From: B4-G1 sp964393895
Lineage (GTDB): Bacteria > Chloroflexota > Anaerolineae > B4-G1
DNA: 30,833 nt
Assembly: GCA_964393895.1 (NCBI GenBank)
Contig: CAYMWP010000044.1
Coordinates: 1 to 30,833, forward strand
Direction of reading: 5' to 3'
Shown: positions 30,826-30,833 of the stretch, in pieces
Layout: every line of letters starts with the position of its first letter
Position numbering within the stretch: the stretch's first letter is position 1
Translations under genes and position numbers: made by a program
The notes under the pieces: model-generated
Told to the model about the DNA's origin: nothing
The model's input: the letters and a program-made list of their open reading frames with translations, nothing else
The model's database searches: none

Positions 30826-30833
30826 TTAGAATC

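Overview
The window reads like a chromosomal piece of a Chloroflexota bacterium, most likely Anaerolineae-like. The reasons are the high G+C, the many lipoproteins and membrane-anchored proteins with Thr-Pro-rich linkers after the anchor (hydrolase, HtrA, parvulin, LysM protein), a T-box in front of pheST, and many short dispersed inverted repeats in the gaps. No database search was run, so the phylum is an inference. No rRNA, tRNA or CRISPR array was seen.

Left part (about 0.8-12 kb): ten genes on the minus strand. In transcription order they are a secreted DUF2680-like protein, an OmpR-type response regulator, its histidine kinase, an HtrA-type protease, two tandem HlyD/MacA-like adaptors, a MacB/LolD-type ABC ATPase, a MacB-type permease, a repeat-bearing lipoprotein and a lipid-anchored alpha/beta hydrolase. 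Together they look like an envelope-stress and efflux locus. The DUF2680-like gene and the two-component genes carry near-identical promoter segments (11158-11210 and 11942-11990) with 11-bp direct repeats just upstream of a -10 box. This suggests one regulon switched by the regulator encoded there.

Middle (about 12-19 kb), also minus strand: an orphan DMSO-reductase-family molybdoenzyme whose GTG start abuts an internally deleted IS630-type transposase; an orphan OmpR-type regulator, rsmI and a KaiC-like ATPase; a membrane-anchored protein with an unrecognised C-terminal domain; and a parvulin-type lipoprotein.

Right part (about 19-31 kb): a membrane-anchored HExxH protein, a LysM lipoprotein with a strong promoter, a TrmH/SpoU RNA methyltransferase, and a T-box-controlled pheS-pheT pair. 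A decayed toxin-antitoxin locus lies in antisense between the T-box and pheS. Then come a TPR protein and a double-HTH XRE regulator (minus), a tiny lipoprotein ORF (minus), a probably leaderless glycosyltransferase followed by a VanZ-like gene (plus), and scpA (minus), whose 3' end overlaps the VanZ-like gene.

The gaps hold several families of short inverted repeats. Two such repeat-like stretches also seem to sit in frame inside the glycosyltransferase gene.
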